Assembly (NCBI RefSeq): GCF_015714715.1
Contig: NZ_WAHS01000002.1
Location: 682,001-746,000, forward strand
DNA length: 64,000 nucleotides
Direction: 5' to 3'
DNA from: Aestuariivirga litoralis
GTDB taxonomy: Bacteria > Pseudomonadota > Alphaproteobacteria > Rhizobiales > Aestuariivirgaceae
Both the position numbers and the translations under genes were made by a program. The notes below the pieces were generated by a model. The model saw nothing but the letters and a program-made list of their open reading frames with translations, was not told the origin of the DNA and made no database searches. Positions 62,176-64,000 of the stretch are shown in pieces. How positions within the stretch are numbered: the stretch's first letter is position 1; every line of letters begins with the position of its first letter.

Positions 62176-63266
62176 TTCAGAAATTCTTTCAGCGCGGCAA
62201 CCACCGCATGATTGGCCTCTTCCGGCCCGATGGAAAGTCGAAGCGCGGCAGGCAGCCCATAGGAATCAACCCGCCGCAAAATCAATCCGCGCTCGCTCAA
62301 AAAGGCATCCGCCTTTTGTGCCGCCTCCGGCGACCCGAAATGCACCAGAATAAAATTGCCCACCGAAGGCGTGACCTTCAGGCCCAGCTTCGAAATCTCA
62401 TCCGTCAGCCATGAAAGCCACTTGTTGTTGAACGCCACCGCTTCATCCACAAAGCGCGTGTCCTCAATCGCCGCAACACCCGCCTTCAGCGCCGGCAGGC
62501 TTACGTTGAACGGGCCCCGAATGCGGTTCAGCACATCGGCAATCGGGGCCGGGCAATAGGCCCAGCCCAGCCGCAGCGCGGCAAGCCCGTGGATTTTCGA
62601 GAAGGTGCGCGTCATCACCACATTGTCATGCGCTTCCACCAGTGAAACACCCGCGTCGTAATTATTGCTCAGCACAAACTCGGCATAGGCCGCATCCAGC
62701 ACCAGCAACACATGCGCAGGCAAGCCCTGATGCAGGCGCTTAACCTCGGCAGCACTCAGATAAGTGCCGGTCGGATTGTTCGGATTGGCCAGAAACACAA
62801 TCTTGGTTTTCGCCGTCACCCGCGAGAGAATCTCGCCCACATCAGCCCGGTGTGCATGCTCCGGCGCCACCACCGATTTCGCCCCATTGCTGGCAATGGC
62901 AATCGGGTAAACCAGAAAACCAAACTGCGAATAAACCGCCTCATCCCCCGGCCCCAGATAGGCATGGGCCAGAAGCTGCAGCAGCTCATCAGAGCCCGCA
63001 CCACAGACAATGTTCTCAGCCTTCAGCCCATGCCGCTTGGCAATCGCAGCGCGCAATTCAGTGGCAGACCCATCGGGATAAAGCGCCATGTCCTTCGCCG
63101 CCGCCGAAAAAGCTTCGGTCGCCTTCGGGCTGGCACCCAAGGCCGATTCATTCGACGACAATTTGAAAACCTTGCCCGTCTTGGCCCCGGATTTCCCCGG
63201 CACATAGGCATGGATGTCCAGGATGCCGGATTTGGGCTTCGGGCCGTTGATATTTTGCGTGGTCAT
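62172..63266 (-). CDS. hisC: Histidinol-phosphate aminotransferase
   Basis: A PLP aminotransferase of 364 residues. [53 protein letters not shown] and the PLP-lysine region [18 protein letters not shown] are seen. In Rhizobiales such hisC genes beside tyrA often serve aromatic amino acids as well as histidine. Confidence 0.94.
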   Translation of the reverse strand: MTTQNINGPKPKSGILDIHAYVPGKSGAKTGKVFKLSSNESALGASPKATEAFSAAAKDMALYPDGSATELRAAIAKRHGLKAENIVCGAGSDELLQLLAHAYLGPGDEAVYSQFGFLVYPIAIASNGAKSVVAPEHAHRADVGEILSRVTAKTKIVFLANPNNPTGTYLSAAEVKRLHQGLPAHVLLVLDAAYAEFVLSNNYDAGVSLVEAHDNVVMTRTFSKIHGLAALRLGWAYCPAPIADVLNRIRGPFNVSLPALKAGVAAIEDTRFVDEAVAFNNKWLSWLTDEISKLGLKVTPSVGNFILVHFGSPEAAQKADAFLSERGLILRRVDSYGLPAALRLSIGPEEANHAVVAALKEFLK

Positions 63267-63284
63267 GTCCCCGGCTATAAAGAG

Positions 63285-64000
63285 CTATCCGCGTGAAGCC
63301 AAGCCTCTGCCCGCAGGCTGCGGATTGGGCAGCAGCACCGGGCGCAAACGCGGCAAGGCGCGGCGCACCAGCTTGCCGGTGGAATAGGCATGGATCTGCT
63401 TCACCGCCTCAATCACGATGACGCCCCCCATGCGCCCGATCCCGGTGCGGCCCAATGGCTCCAGCCCCTTCATCAAAGGCAGTCCCAGCCAGGGCGGGGC
63501 GATCAGGCTGTAATCCACCCGCTTCAGCGAAAACTGCGCCGCCTTCAGCAGCGTCATCAATTGATTGGTTGAAAAGGGCTGGCCCTGGCCAAAAGGCGAA
63601 GCATCCGACACCGACCAGAAGCCGCGCCGGTTCGGCACGACGACGATCAGCCGCCCTTGAGGCGACAGCACGCGCCAGACCTCTTCCATCAGCTCCTCGG
63701 CACTTTCGGCAAATTCCAGCGCATGCACCAGCAAGGCCACATCCACGACATTGTCGCCCAAAGGCAGATCAAGCTCATCCACCAAGGCCGAGCGCACCTT
63801 GCCCTGTTCCGGCCAGTGGATCACCCCGGCGCGGGCCATCATGAAAGACAGGGCGCGTTCATGGCCTTGAATATAGGGCGAAGCATAGCCCAGCCCCAGC
63901 ACCAGCTGGTCCGCCGGCACCACGACGGCCGGCTTCAACTTCGCTGCCAGCACGCCTTGCGTGACCCGGCCCAAAGGATGAGAATAGAATTCAGCAATAT
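63285..64000 (-). CDS. Class I SAM-dependent methyltransferase (5' end outside window)
   Basis: The open frame continues past the last base (IAEFYSHPLGRVTQGVLAAK), so the true start is to the right of the window. The methyltransferase core shows VLGLGYASPYIQG (motif I area), VALLVHALEFAESAEELMEE and VWRVLSPQGRLIVVVPNRRG. The C-terminus is basic. Members of this type lie next to the glyoxalase-II gene in many alphaproteobacteria; that gene is not visible here. The substrate is unknown. Confidence 0.88.
   Translation of the reverse strand, partial: IAEFYSHPLGRVTQGVLAAKLKPAVVVPADQLVLGLGYASPYIQGHERALSFMMARAGVIHWPEQGKVRSALVDELDLPLGDNVVDVALLVHALEFAESAEELMEEVWRVLSPQGRLIVVVPNRRGFWSVSDASPFGQGQPFSTNQLMTLLKAAQFSLKRVDYSLIAPPWLGLPLMKGLEPLGRTGIGRMGGVIVIEAVKQIHAYSTGKLVRRALPRLRPVLLPNPQPAGRGLASRG

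Overview
The window is a 64 kb stretch of ordinary, gene-dense chromosome from an alphaproteobacterium, most likely of the Hyphomicrobiales (Rhizobiales) or a close relative. The sequence is visibly GC-rich. The gene sets are typical of that class: atpHAGDC as a separate F1 operon, phaR divergent from phaAB, ccmABCD, dapF-mtaB-ftsY-yciB, etfBA with a 3-hydroxybutyryl-CoA dehydrogenase, ffh-rpsP-rimM-trmD-rplS, argH-lptM-lysA with the alphaproteobacterial TIGR02302/DUF4175 protein, and ftsEX-plsC with tyrA-hisC. No rRNA, tRNA, insertion sequence with transposase, prophage or CRISPR array was seen.

Layout. 1-3.4 kb: a MurR/RpiR-type regulator cut by the left edge, a DEAD-box RNA helicase with a long repetitive basic tail, and a GIY-YIG nuclease gene bracketed by inverted palindromic repeats. 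3.4-10 kb (minus strand): a Cys/Met PLP enzyme, the F1 ATP synthase operon and two tandem DUF1127 micro-proteins. 10-18 kb: a PAS-GGDEF-EAL protein, the polyhydroxybutyrate control and synthesis genes, cytochrome c maturation ccmABCD and a MarR regulator. 18-30 kb (minus): cell-envelope and targeting genes, lysine biosynthesis (dapF), fatty-acid/butyrate oxidation with electron-transfer flavoprotein, a LysE exporter, a cobalamin adenosyltransferase and a YbbAP-type ABC system divergent from its usual partner tesA. 30-35 kb (plus): thpR, a pterin dehydratase, a Bax-inhibitor-like protein, a candidate small RNA and htpG. 35-42.6 kb: argC, leuD, a transporter, a flavin oxidoreductase, an unusual FolD, DUF429, two small exported proteins and leuC. 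42.8-47.4 kb: an HMA-MauE-like membrane protein and the ribosome/SRP operon. 47.4-51.3 kb: a small accessory-looking patch with palindromic repeats, a frameshifted gene, an ArsR-SRPBCC pair and a TlpA-like thioredoxin. 51.3-64 kb: argH-lptM-lysA-TIGR02302, hpt, a zinc-ribbon protein, ftsEX, plsC, tyrA, hisC and a methyltransferase cut by the right edge.

How the genes work together. Several modules serve carbon storage and oxidation: PhaA/PhaB make the PHB precursor, PhaR gates it, and Hbd plus EtfAB run the oxidative direction. FtsY and Ffh are the two GTPases of SRP targeting. The F1 operon, ccm genes and EtfAB point to an aerobic respiratory lifestyle.

The points most worth a second look are these: (1) the GIY-YIG gene flanked by inverted copies of a palindromic repeat that also occurs, without the gene, as a close inverted doublet at 48.5 kb; (2) a terminator-ended structured transcript candidate upstream of htpG; (3) a FolD homologue whose cyclohydrolase lysine is replaced by glutamine, in a tight operon with a flavin amine-oxidase-type enzyme; (4) ribosomal protein L19 carrying a C-terminal helix-hairpin-helix domain.
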